From Bacillota bacterium (GTDB taxonomy: Bacteria > Bacillota > Clostridia > Oscillospirales > Acutalibacteraceae): a DNA stretch of 50,817 nucleotides. Under the pieces are notes generated by a model that saw nothing but the letters and a program-made list of their open reading frames with translations, did no database searches and was not told the origin of the DNA. The position numbers and the translations under genes are program-made. The stretch is from assembly GCA_021769885.1 (NCBI GenBank), contig JAETSA010000017.1, positions 1 through 50,817 on the forward strand, written 5' to 3'. This document shows positions 43,479 through 50,817 of the stretch, piece after piece (position 1 is the stretch's first letter; the number at the start of each line of letters is the position of its first letter).

Positions 43479-44840
43479 TCAAAATTCATCTTTCACCATC
43501 AACGCGACGCTTTCCACGTGGTGGGTTCTCGGGAACAGGTCGGCGGCACACAGGCGTTCGGTGCGGTAGCCGAGCTTTGAGAGCCTTGCCGCATCGCGGG
43601 CAAGCGTGGCGGGGTCGCAGGAGACATACACGATTTTTTGCGGTCGCATTTCCGAGACAGTGCGAAGCACCGCTTCGTCACAGCCCTTGCGCGGCGGGTC
43701 TAAAAGCACCACATCAGGGCAAATCCCGTCCTTGTGGAAACGCGCGGCGGCATCCTTTGCGTCGCCGCAGAAAAATTCTGCATTCCCGATACCGTTTCGG
43801 CGGGCATTTTCCCGTGCATCTGCGACAGCGGCGGGGACGATTTCCGCACCGATAATGCGTTTCGCCAGTGACGCCATAGACAATCCGATTGTGCCCGTGC
43901 CGCAGTACAAATCCAATACGGTTTCCTCGCCCGTCAGTGCGGCAAATTCCGCCGCCTTGCGGTACAGGCGTTCTGCCATATCGTGATTGACCTGATAAAA
44001 CGACAAGGGGGACAGCTGTACCGAAACGCCGCAAAGGGTATCACGAATCTGCGCCGCACCCCAAAGCACGGTGCATTCCGTGCCTAAAATCACGGCGGTT
44101 TTCTGCGTATTGTGATTCAAAACAATACTTGCAATATGGGGATTCAACGCGCAAAGCCGTTCGACGAGCACGTCGCTGTGCGGCAGTGTTTTGCCGTTCA
44201 GGACAATGCATACCATAATTTCGCCGCTCGCGTAGCCCTTGCGCAGATATAAATGACGCACCAAGCCCTTGCCTTTCTCAGCATCATAAACGGATATGTG
44301 AAACTCCTGCAAAAACGCACGGAAACTTTCCGCAATTTCCCGAAATTCTGCGGGTTGCAGACGGCAGTCTGTGCAGTCGATGACGCGGCGTGTGCGTGGG
44401 GCATAAAAGCCGATTTGGATTTCGCCTTTTTCGGAAACCGCCACAGGATACTGCGCCTTGTTACGGTAGTGTTCCGATGCGCCCGTCAGAATTTCTTCAC
44501 AGGCGATATCCATATGCGCAAGACGATGAAACGCCTCTTCCACGCGCCGTTTTTTCTCCGCCGTTTCCGTTTCGTAGGTCATCGTGCGGAATGCACAGCC
44601 GCCGCACCGCGGGAATGCGGGGCAATCCGATACCGTGCGCGCCTCGGACGGGCGGATACAGCGCACGATTTTGCCGATGGCATAGGTCTTTTTCACCTTA
44701 ATGATATGGACAAGCAGTTTATCGCCCGGCACGCCGCCTGCGACGAACACCGCAAGACCGTCGTAATGCCCGACGCCGCTGCCCTCGGCGGAAAGGGATT
44801 CTATTTCCAATTCAAATTCACTGTTTTTCTCTATCGTCAT
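43479..44840 (-). CDS. rlmD: 23S rRNA (uracil-5-)-methyltransferase, RlmD/RlmCD type
   Basis: A 453-aa SAM-dependent enzyme that methylates uridine C5 in 23S rRNA. It has a TRAM RNA-binding domain (about 6-62), a [4Fe-4S] cluster motif with C73, C79, C82 and a later Cys in IDCTDC, then the Rossmann methyltransferase domain (VLDLYCGTGTIGLSMA). The catalytic signature is DPPRKGCDEAVL with YVSCDPATLARD, which holds the nucleophilic Cys. Which uridine is modified cannot be told. Its ATG overlaps the small upstream gene by 23 bases. Confidence 0.95.
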   Translation of the reverse strand: MTIEKNSEFELEIESLSAEGSGVGHYDGLAVFVAGGVPGDKLLVHIIKVKKTYAIGKIVRCIRPSEARTVSDCPAFPRCGGCAFRTMTYETETAEKKRRVEEAFHRLAHMDIACEEILTGASEHYRNKAQYPVAVSEKGEIQIGFYAPRTRRVIDCTDCRLQPAEFREIAESFRAFLQEFHISVYDAEKGKGLVRHLYLRKGYASGEIMVCIVLNGKTLPHSDVLVERLCALNPHIASIVLNHNTQKTAVILGTECTVLWGAAQIRDTLCGVSVQLSPLSFYQVNHDMAERLYRKAAEFAALTGEETVLDLYCGTGTIGLSMASLAKRIIGAEIVPAAVADARENARRNGIGNAEFFCGDAKDAAARFHKDGICPDVVLLDPPRKGCDEAVLRTVSEMRPQKIVYVSCDPATLARDAARLSKLGYRTERLCAADLFPRTHHVESVALMVKDEF

Positions 44841-45033
44841 ACCCTGACTCCGTTTCTGCCGTTTGTGCCGCGCGTTTTGCTTTTAAGTCTTTTATTTTTC
44901 TATATAAAACATACGCCGTCACTGCGAGAAGCAAAGCCGCCAAAACCGAGACACATATCAGTTCCAAAAGCCGTTGCTGCGGCGTTAATTCCACATTTTC
45001 CGAAAAAAAGGAAAAGACCGCGAAGAAGTTCAT
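44818..45033 (-). CDS. Small single-pass membrane protein
   Basis: A 71-aa protein: short N-terminal segment MNFFAVFSFFSENVE, one membrane helix (about 24-44, LICVSVLAALLLAVTAYVLY), then a charged Lys/Arg/Glu tail. AAAGG lies 12 bases before the ATG. It overlaps the start of the rRNA methyltransferase gene, so the two are likely coupled. No family recognised. Confidence 0.7.
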   Translation of the reverse strand: MNFFAVFSFFSENVELTPQQRLLELICVSVLAALLLAVTAYVLYRKIKDLKAKRAAQTAETESGYDDREKQ

Positions 45034-45049
45034 TTCTGTTTCGTACCTT

Positions 45050-45290
45050 TCTTGTGGGATGGAGCGTTGTTTTGTGCACCGCAGGGACAGTTCTTGCGGC
45101 TGTCCGCCTTTTCTATAGCATAATGTTGAAGCACGCGTAGGGACGGACATCCTTGTCTGTCCGCGGGCGCTTCGTGAAGCGCCCCTACGGGTGTTGCGTT
45201 TCACCGTTAGATCGGGGGAAATCGAACGCTGTTGCGGGCGATTCGTGAATCGCCCCTACAAGGGTTGCACTCCGCCGTTTGGTGGTTCTG
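45050..45290. repeat. Intergenic repeat block
   Basis: Cassettes: GGGACAGTTCTTGCGGCTGTCC, GGGACGGACATCCTTGTCTGTCC, GGGCGCTTCGTGAAGCGCCCC, GGGCGATTCGTGAATCGCCCC. Separates the leftward methyltransferase transcript from the rightward genes. No gene. Confidence 0.87.
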
Positions 45291-45432
45291 ATTTTTACGG
45301 CTATTGTATCACATTTTTTGCACATTGAAAAGGGATTTTATCAACATTTGTCTAATATCTTTTTGCTTTCGCATTTTTTCGCAAAAAAGTTCGTTTGCAG
45401 TCCGGATATCGGGACTTTCCTAAGGGTTTTGA

Positions 45433-45462
45433 TTTGCATCTTCTTTTAAAGTGTGGTAATAT
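45433..45462 (+). promoter_or_regulatory. Promoter of the 88-aa gene
   Basis: TTGCAT (45433-45438) and TAATAT (45457-45462) are 18 bases apart. Transcription would start near 45470, leaving a leader of about 130 bases if translation begins at 45601. Confidence 0.55.
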
Positions 45463-45600
45463 ATATCTTGTACCGAACATTTGTTCTGCTCGCCCCGTAA
45501 GGAACGCAATGTGCGGAAAAATCAAAATAAAATCATAAAGAAAGGAACGATACCGCGTGCAAAGGACGTCCCGACAAACGCCTGCACGCAAGGTGAAGCT

Positions 45601-45867
45601 ATGACGTTAACTGAATTATCCCGTGAGTACCGCGCCGAGGAACAAAAACTGACCAACCAAATTGATACCTTTTTGCCGTACGCCAAAAGCCTTTCCGGCG
45701 ACAGCCGCCGCGAAGCGTACCGACGGCTCGCGTGCCTTTACGAAATGCGCCGCGATGTGCGTATGACCGCCGAAAGCTTAGAGCATTATTACGACAAGTC
45801 GCCGAAAAAGCGGGTATACCATAAAAACAACGGATATTTTCCCACTTCCCCGCGTCGGCTGTCTTAG
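45601..45867 (+). CDS. Hypothetical small basic protein
   Basis: An 88-aa protein starting MTLTELSREYRAEEQKLTNQ, all helical at first, with a basic C-terminus (KSPKKRVYHKNN, SPRRLS). AGGTGA lies 5 bases before the ATG. A longer form from GTG at 45511, with AAGGA upstream, would add about 30 basic residues, so the start is uncertain. The pattern of two amphipathic helices suggests a small coiled-coil or nucleic-acid-associated protein, but I recognise no family. Confidence 0.65.
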   Translation: MTLTELSREYRAEEQKLTNQIDTFLPYAKSLSGDSRREAYRRLACLYEMRRDVRMTAESLEHYYDKSPKKRVYHKNNGYFPTSPRRLS

Positions 45868-45936
45868 CAGGACAGATGTGTTCCGAAATATACATAAAAA
45901 GATGCAAAAAGATTGGCAGATTCTGCAAATTTCCTA

Positions 45937-45965
45937 TTGATAAATCCCTGTCAAAACTGTATAAT
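45937..45965 (+). promoter_or_regulatory. Promoter of the NifU-like/GGGtGRT operon
   Basis: TTGATA (45937-45942) and a perfect TATAAT (45960-45965) are 17 bases apart, 86 bases before the first start codon. Confidence 0.85.
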
Positions 45966-46050
45966 ACTTTCGTATGGTTAAGATGAAGGACAAGTCATGC
46001 GGCAAGCGCGCGGCACGCCCTTTTGTCTTAAGAAAGGAGTTTACAACATT

Positions 46051-46743
46051 ATGAACTATTCCCAAGAAGTTGAAAAGATGTGCTGCGTCAAAAAAGGACC
46101 GCATCACGGACCCGCTCCGATTCCCGAGGAGGGCAAATGGGTCAAGGCTTACGAGATTAAAGACATCTCCGGTTTTTCGCACGGTGTGGGCTGGTGCGCA
46201 CCCCAGCAGGGTACCTGCAAGCTCTCCCTGAATGTCAAAAACGGCATTGTCGAGGAAGCATTGGTCGAAACCATCGGCTGCTCCGGTATGACCCACTCCG
46301 CAGCTATGGCGGCAGAGGTTCTGCCCGGCAAAACTCTGCTTGAGTGCCTGAATACAGACCTCGTCTGCGACGCAATCAACGTTGCAATGCGTGAAATCTT
46401 CTTACAGTTCGTTTACGGCAGAACACAGTCCGCTTTCTCTGAGGACGGTCTTGTCGTCGGTGCAGGTCTGGAGGATCTCGGCAAGGGTCTTCGTTCGCAG
46501 GTCGGCACTATGTTCTCCACAAAGCTCAAGGGCGTCCGCTATATGGAAATGGCGGAAGGCTATGTCACCAGAATGGCACTCGACGAGGACGACCAGGTCA
46601 TCGGCTATGAGTTCATTAAGGTCGGCAAGATGCTCGAGGACATCCGTCACGGCGTATCCGCTGACGAAGCACTGAAAAACAATACAGGTTCATACGGTCG
46701 TTTTGCAAATGCTGCAAAATATATCGACCCTCGTGAAGAATAA
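46051..46743 (+). CDS. NifU-like iron-sulfur scaffold-type protein
   Basis: A 230-aa protein related to the NifU/IscU N-terminal fold. GWCAPQQGTCKLSLNVKNGIVEEALVETIGCSGMTHSAAMA (read in parts) carries the scaffold-type cysteines in WC, TC and GCSGMTHS, and a further pair lies in MCCVKK near the start. It is longer than IscU (about 130 aa). The C-terminal half (RYMEMAEGYVTRMALDEDD) is not part of the classical family. It is paired with the GGGtGRT gene 14 bases downstream, an arrangement I know from Clostridia. Whether it builds Fe-S clusters or a cofactor for that partner is not known. GGAG lies 11 bases before the ATG. Confidence 0.85.
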   Translation: MNYSQEVEKMCCVKKGPHHGPAPIPEEGKWVKAYEIKDISGFSHGVGWCAPQQGTCKLSLNVKNGIVEEALVETIGCSGMTHSAAMAAEVLPGKTLLECLNTDLVCDAINVAMREIFLQFVYGRTQSAFSEDGLVVGAGLEDLGKGLRSQVGTMFSTKLKGVRYMEMAEGYVTRMALDEDDQVIGYEFIKVGKMLEDIRHGVSADEALKNNTGSYGRFANAAKYIDPREE

Positions 46744-46757
46744 GGAGGGGCAAAACA

Positions 46758-47765
46758 ATGGCTAACGATGTAATTTTTGAAGGTAAAGAAAGAAGAATGG
46801 CGAAAATCGAGAAATGCCTTGCCGAATACGGCATCGCAAGTCTTGAAGAAGCCAAAGCCCTTTGCGACGAAAAGGGTATCGATGTAGAATCCATCGTCAA
46901 AGGCGTACAGCCCATCGCATTTGAAAATGCTGTTTGGGCATACACCCTCGGTGTGGCGCTCGCCATCAAAACAGGTGTAAAGACTGCGTCCGACGCGGCG
47001 GCAACCATCGGTAAGGGCTTGCAGGCATTCTGCGTCCCCGGTTCTGTTGCTGAACAGAGAAGCGTAGGCTTGGGTCACGGCAACCTCGGCGCAATGCTCC
47101 TCAACGAAAACACCAAGTGCTTCGCATTCCTTGCAGGTCACGAATCTTTCGCGGCGGCAGAGGGTGCAATCGGCATTGCGAAGACCGCAAACAAGGTTCG
47201 TAAAGAGCCCCTTCGCGTAATCCTGAACGGTCTCGGCAAGGATGCGGCGATGATTATTTCCAGAATCAACGGCTTCACCTATGTTAAGACCGATTACGAT
47301 TTCTACACCGGCGAGCTGACCGTCGAAAGCGAAACCGCTTACTCCGACGGCGAGCGTGCGGCAGTCAAATGCTACGGCGCAAACGACGTTCTTGAAGGCG
47401 TTGCGATTATGAAGAAAGAGGGCGTGGACGTTTCCATCACCGGTAACTCCACCAACCCGACCCGTTTCCAGCACCTGGTTGCAGGCACTTACAAGAAATG
47501 GGCTATGGAAAATGATGTGAAATACTTCTCCGTGGCTTCGGGCGGCGGCACAGGCAGAACGCTCCATCCCGACAACGTAGCGGCTGGCCCTGCTTCCTAC
47601 GGTCTTACGGACTCCATGGGCAGAATGCACGGTGACGCACAGTTCGCAGGTTCTTCTTCCGTGCCCGCACACGTGGAAATGATGGGCCTTATCGGTATGG
47701 GCAACAACCCGATGGTCGGTGCAACCGTTGCCTGCGCAGTGGCTGTGGAAGAGGCTATGAAATAA
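46758..47765 (+). CDS. GGGtGRT family protein
   Basis: A 335-aa cytoplasmic protein named for its motif: SGGGTGRTLHPDNVAAGPAS at about residue 260. Other conserved stretches are VGLGHGNLGAMLL, AGHESFAAAEGAIGIAKTAN, and VDVSITGNSTNPTRFQHLVAG. There are few cysteines and no membrane segment. The family has no demonstrated activity. Constant linkage to a NifU-like scaffold suggests an Fe-S-dependent or cofactor-linked role. AAGGAGGGG precedes the ATG. The many preferred codons and strong ribosome sites suggest high expression. Confidence 0.95.
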   Translation: MANDVIFEGKERRMAKIEKCLAEYGIASLEEAKALCDEKGIDVESIVKGVQPIAFENAVWAYTLGVALAIKTGVKTASDAAATIGKGLQAFCVPGSVAEQRSVGLGHGNLGAMLLNENTKCFAFLAGHESFAAAEGAIGIAKTANKVRKEPLRVILNGLGKDAAMIISRINGFTYVKTDYDFYTGELTVESETAYSDGERAAVKCYGANDVLEGVAIMKKEGVDVSITGNSTNPTRFQHLVAGTYKKWAMENDVKYFSVASGGGTGRTLHPDNVAAGPASYGLTDSMGRMHGDAQFAGSSSVPAHVEMMGLIGMGNNPMVGATVACAVAVEEAMK

Positions 47766-47787
47766 AGCCTTATATATGAGGTTTACA

Positions 47788-47821
47788 GGGCTTCCGCTGT
47801 AAAAGGCGGAAGTCTTTTTTT
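47788..47821 (+). terminator. Terminator after the GGGtGRT gene
   Basis: GGCTTCCGC pairs with GCGGAAGTC, followed by seven or more Ts. The next 240 bases contain no gene; they are AT-rich and hold the promoter of the following transporter. Confidence 0.9.
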
Positions 47822-47961
47822 GTCTGCATTATGGAATATTCACAATCCCTTCCTTTAGAAAAATGATATCCGCTCTTCAAGCAGGCATTTTTCGTTAATG
47901 TGCACATAAAAATACAGCATTCTTGCAATATATTGTACAAAAATCGCTCGATTGAAAAAAA

Positions 47962-47989
47962 TTGATTCCCGTCGCGGCTGAATTATATT
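47962..47989 (+). promoter_or_regulatory. Probable promoter of the second transporter operon
   Basis: TTGATT (47962-47967) and TATATT (47984-47989) are 16 bases apart. A perfect TATAAT at 47989-47994 would need a 21-base spacer. Confidence 0.55.
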
Positions 47990-48070
47990 ATAATAGTCTT
48001 ACACACTTGCGTATTCTTGAAAACTCCGGCTGCGCTTTGTGCGCGTCAATATGGATAGGGGATTGAGATA

Positions 48071-49756
48071 ATGACAAAAGCAGAGCTTTTTCAAAAGGTC
48101 AAGGGCGTGCCCGCCTATGTCAGGGAGCACTGGAACAAGCCCAACGAGGGCGAATATCTTTCGCTCAAGGAAGTCACGGCATACACCGTCACCCAAGCGG
48201 GCTCATATGTTTTTTTGACCGTTTCGGGTATTATGACGTTTTCTGCGTCCTATTTCTGCGGTGCTATTATGGGACTTGCCGCGCTCGACTTTTCCATCAT
48301 CAACCTTGTGGGCACGATTATCGGTTATATTCTTGTGTTTATGAATCCGATAGGGGTGCTCATATACGAAAACCACGGTCAGCTATCCCCTAAGATGAAG
48401 ATTTTTGCGCACTGCTCCTATATCGGGCAAATGGTCGTCGGCGCAGTGTGCTATTTCATACCGTCGGCACCGTTTGAGTTTATTATGAAGGGCTTACCGC
48501 AAATTGTGGGAAATATTCTTCTCTTAGGCGGCGCAACAAGCTATATAAACTGGTTTATACGCAGAAAATTTTGCGCGAAATACGGCAGATTTAAGCCGTT
48601 TATTTTAATTTGCGGTATTCCTGCGACAATTCTTATTTCTATAATCCCGTATCTGCCGTTGGGCTCTTTAAACTACACAAGCAGACTGGTGGCGCTCCAT
48701 TTTGTATTTACGCTGATGAACTATTTTTATAACAACTTTATCGGTGTAAACGGACTTGTAACCTTTATGACGCCCAATTCGCAGGAAAGACAGCGGCTTC
48801 TTTCCATCGTACCGATTATTACCGGACTTTTCCCATCGATTACGGGTATGCTTTTCCCCATACTGATTATCTCGACGGGCGGATATCTGAATATCAAAAC
48901 CTACAAGGTTTTTGTCCCCATATTCGCAACCGTCGGACTTTTAATGATGTTTGCAACGGTGTTCTGCAAGGAAAGAATTATTGAGCCGCCGATGGAAAAG
49001 CGGAAAAAGGTAACCTTTTGGAAGGGCGCCAAAAATGTTCTTAAAAACAAGTATTTCTGGATCATCAACATATCCAATATTATAGGACAGTGGCAGGGCC
49101 TTATCGGAAGCCTGCTTTCATGGTGGTTCATCTATTCCTTAAGAATGGAGTGGTTTTCAGGTATTGCCGCCAACATTGTCGTTGTGGGTATGACTGCGGG
49201 TAATTTGCTTTGTCCGTTCCTTACAAAACGCTTTCAAAAGAGAAATATTCTCATATCCTTCAGAGCGGCTACGCTCATCACCGTATTGGGCGTTGCCCTT
49301 GCGGTTAAACTTGAAAACATATACATATTTATGATTTCCATGTTCTTGAGAAACACCCTTGCACCCGTTGTTGACGGCGTCAACGCAGGATTGGGTCCGG
49401 ATGTTCTCAACTATCATCAGTGGAAATACGGCGAGCGCGCGGATGCCATGCAGGGCGTGTTCGGCTGGTTCCTAAACCCCATCAATATGGCGATAGGCCT
49501 GATTATGCCATGGCTGCTTAAGTCCGTCGGCTTCACCTCTGACTGGGATGTGCTTTACGACAGCCAAATACTAAACAGCGTATTCAGTATTTATACATGG
49601 GGCTCCGTAATCGGACTTGTACTCGTCACCATTCCGTTTTTCTTCTATGACCTTACAAGAGAAAAACACGATATGTGTGTAAAAGAGCTTCAGGAACGGG
49701 TCAGGGCGCTTGCGGAAGAGGACAGCGCCGAGGCTGTCGCGGTAGGCGAGGTGTAA
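48071..49756 (+). CDS. GPH/MFS-type transporter
   Basis: A 561-aa integral membrane protein with about 12 helices, distantly similar to glycoside-pentoside-hexuronide symporters. The N-terminus has a soluble leader of about 35 residues (VREHWNKPNEGEYLSLKEV). The central loop holds KERIIEPPMEKRKKVTFWKGAKNVLKN (in parts), which separates the two six-helix halves as in GPH carriers. VDGVNAGLGPDVLNYHQWKYGERAD is a conserved late loop of this group. Codon use is more AT-tolerant than in the neighbouring operon. The substrate is unknown, presumably a sugar. The downstream lipoprotein starts 2 bases later. Confidence 0.88.
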   Translation: MTKAELFQKVKGVPAYVREHWNKPNEGEYLSLKEVTAYTVTQAGSYVFLTVSGIMTFSASYFCGAIMGLAALDFSIINLVGTIIGYILVFMNPIGVLIYENHGQLSPKMKIFAHCSYIGQMVVGAVCYFIPSAPFEFIMKGLPQIVGNILLLGGATSYINWFIRRKFCAKYGRFKPFILICGIPATILISIIPYLPLGSLNYTSRLVALHFVFTLMNYFYNNFIGVNGLVTFMTPNSQERQRLLSIVPIITGLFPSITGMLFPILIISTGGYLNIKTYKVFVPIFATVGLLMMFATVFCKERIIEPPMEKRKKVTFWKGAKNVLKNKYFWIINISNIIGQWQGLIGSLLSWWFIYSLRMEWFSGIAANIVVVGMTAGNLLCPFLTKRFQKRNILISFRAATLITVLGVALAVKLENIYIFMISMFLRNTLAPVVDGVNAGLGPDVLNYHQWKYGERADAMQGVFGWFLNPINMAIGLIMPWLLKSVGFTSDWDVLYDSQILNSVFSIYTWGSVIGLVLVTIPFFFYDLTREKHDMCVKELQERVRALAEEDSAEAVAVGEV

Positions 49757-49758
49757 TT

Positions 49759-50601
49759 ATGAAAAAAAGAGCAATCATTATTTTTTCTCTTATTCTTTGT
49801 ATGTCCGTACTCTTTTCGGGCTGTGCGGAGGAGCTGGAAATCGGGAAAAACGAAATAACCTTTAAAATAGAGAACGGCGAAGCGGTGGTCCGTGAGGTTT
49901 CCGATACGTCAGCAACAAAAGAGATTACCATCCCCGACGAATACGAGGGTGCGCCCGTCACCAAAATTGCGGACTTTGCCGCCGTGAATATTGAAAGCAT
50001 AGAGATTATCCATATCGGCAAAAATGTTAAGGAAATCGGAAATTGGGCGTTTGAAAACAATCAAAATCTTACCGCCTTTAAAGTTTCTGAGGACAATCCT
50101 TATTTTTGCGATGTTGACGGCGTTCTTTTTACAAAGGATTTAAAGACATTGCTTTTCTATCCTGCCGCAAGAGGAATACAGACCAAAGAGGAACCCGATG
50201 GGTCGGCGGTAAAATACATCGAATATGTCGTTCCCGAAGGTGTTGAGACAATCCGCACAAAGGCTTTTTACAAATGTGCGCTGCTTACAAAGCTCACGCT
50301 TCCCCAATCACTGAAAAGCATTGAAGAAAAGGCATTTTTCCGTTGCAGTGCAATGGAAAACACGGTGCTCCCCGCAAAGCTTGAATGCATCGGCAAGGAT
50401 GCGTTCTCATACTGCACATCCTTTACGGAGATTGTAATTCCCGCTTCGATAAAACAGATTGATACATACGCATTTTTCAACTGCACACAGCTTTTGAAGA
50501 TTGATATTCTGGCCGCGGAAAACGATGTGACACTGGGCGAAAAATGGTATCCCACCGATAACGGCAGATCTATAGACAGTCTGCACATCACTTGGACGTA
50601 A
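49759..50601 (+). CDS. Leucine-rich-repeat lipoprotein (BspA/LRR_5 type)
   Basis: A 280-aa lipoprotein: MKKR, a hydrophobic core and lipobox FSGC (Cys21). The mature part is a series of about 23-residue BspA-like repeats: ITIPDEYEGAPVTKIADFA, VKEIGNWAFENNQNLTAFKV, VETIRTKAFYKCALLTKLTL, LKSIEEKAFFRCSAMENTVL, LECIGKDAFSYCTSFTEIVI, IKQIDTYAFFNCTQLLKIDI. Such solenoids usually bind proteins or glycans at the cell surface. It begins 2 bases after the transporter stop, so it may serve the same substrate system. Confidence 0.92.
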   Translation: MKKRAIIIFSLILCMSVLFSGCAEELEIGKNEITFKIENGEAVVREVSDTSATKEITIPDEYEGAPVTKIADFAAVNIESIEIIHIGKNVKEIGNWAFENNQNLTAFKVSEDNPYFCDVDGVLFTKDLKTLLFYPAARGIQTKEEPDGSAVKYIEYVVPEGVETIRTKAFYKCALLTKLTLPQSLKSIEEKAFFRCSAMENTVLPAKLECIGKDAFSYCTSFTEIVIPASIKQIDTYAFFNCTQLLKIDILAAENDVTLGEKWYPTDNGRSIDSLHITWT

Positions 50602-50717
50602 GCCTTTCCCGTCAGACGGTTCTTCACGCTTTTCGGGAAACCGTCGGTTCACAGCATTTTTAAAACACAGAAGGAACAGGCTTCCGATGAAAATCGGGAG
50701 TCTCAGACTGTAGAAAA

Positions 50718-50817
50718 ACCTTTTTCCTCCCTCTGACGAGGGAGGTGGCACGCGCTTTGCGCGTGACGGAGGGAGAGAAAAGCTTGATAAACTAAGCTTT
50801 TTAACTACCCCTCAGTC
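50718..50817. repeat. Family B palindromic repeat at the window edge
   Basis: Reverse-oriented copy of the element at 1870-1974: CCTCCCTCTGACGAGGGAGG, GTGGCACGCGCTTTGCGCGTG, ACGGAGGGAG, AAGCTTGATAAACTAAGCTT, CCCCTCAGTC. It runs to the last base and probably continues beyond the window. The preceding ~110 bases hold a hairpin around GACGGTT/AACCGTC that may terminate the lipoprotein operon. Confidence 0.85.

Noticed and set aside
1-50817. tRNA or rRNA genes
   Set aside because: No cloverleaf with TTCGANNC and CCA-type ends or rRNA core sequence was recognised by reading. A tRNAscan run would be decisive.

Overview
The window looks like a chromosomal segment of an uncultured gut-type Clostridia (Oscillospiraceae/Ruminococcaceae-like Firmicutes). 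The evidence is consensus Gram-positive promoters (TTGACA-17-TATAAT) and strong Shine-Dalgarno sites, a GGGtGRT/NifU-like gene pair, methylglyoxal synthase, hisS-aspS, the mreBCD-PBP2-minD cell-shape cluster, a MecA-like adaptor, cohesin/dockerin proteins, and intergenic spaces filled with short palindromic repeats ending in CCCCTACGG. No tRNA, rRNA, CRISPR array or recognisable transposase was seen. Taxonomy is inferred from gene content only.

Layout. 0-2 kb: repeats, then a complete retron cassette (promoter, msr-msd RNA with 15-bp a1/a2 arms, reverse transcriptase, terminator) with no effector in view. 2-5 kb: a type IIA P-type cation ATPase behind a yybP-ykoY (Mn2+) riboswitch. 5-9 kb: a leftward operon of three Rnf-like membrane proteins (D, E, A order) plus a membrane-anchored glycosidase-like protein. 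The Rnf-like subunits have lost all four cysteines that hold the Rnf/Nqr membrane [2Fe-2S] centre, and the partner subunits B, C and G are not present. 9-13.8 kb: a MecA-like adaptor, convergent with proB-proA-two extracytoplasmic proteins-rpe. 14.6-18.3 kb: a sugar:cation symporter and a GH2 beta-glycosidase flanked by direct repeats. 19.2-28 kb: a surface locus made of a 1736-aa secreted protein with a C-terminal dockerin, a small cohesin-dockerin protein, a second cohesin-like secreted protein, and two tandem 40-45-aa paralogous peptides. The large gene has a consensus promoter and a highly structured ~350-nt leader of a class I cannot name. 28.9-33.5 kb: a lipoprotein, then mgsA-hisS-aspS. 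34.2-40.5 kb: mreB, mreC, mreD, mrdA/PBP2 and a minD homologue, with repeat blocks inserted between mreB/mreC and mreD/mrdA. 41-45 kb: PAP2 phosphatase, an integral membrane protein, a Nudix hydrolase, an RlmD-type rRNA methyltransferase and a small membrane protein. 45.4-50.8 kb (rightward): an orphan small protein, a NifU-like scaffold plus GGGtGRT protein, and a second GPH-type transporter followed by a leucine-rich-repeat lipoprotein.

The items most likely to be new are the cohesin/dockerin locus with its structured leader RNA and tandem peptides, the cofactor-less Rnf-like module, and the retron without an obvious effector. The intergenic DNA is also notable: its palindromes are built from interchangeable cassettes, some nested inside the loops of others, and one nested insertion can be defined to the base.
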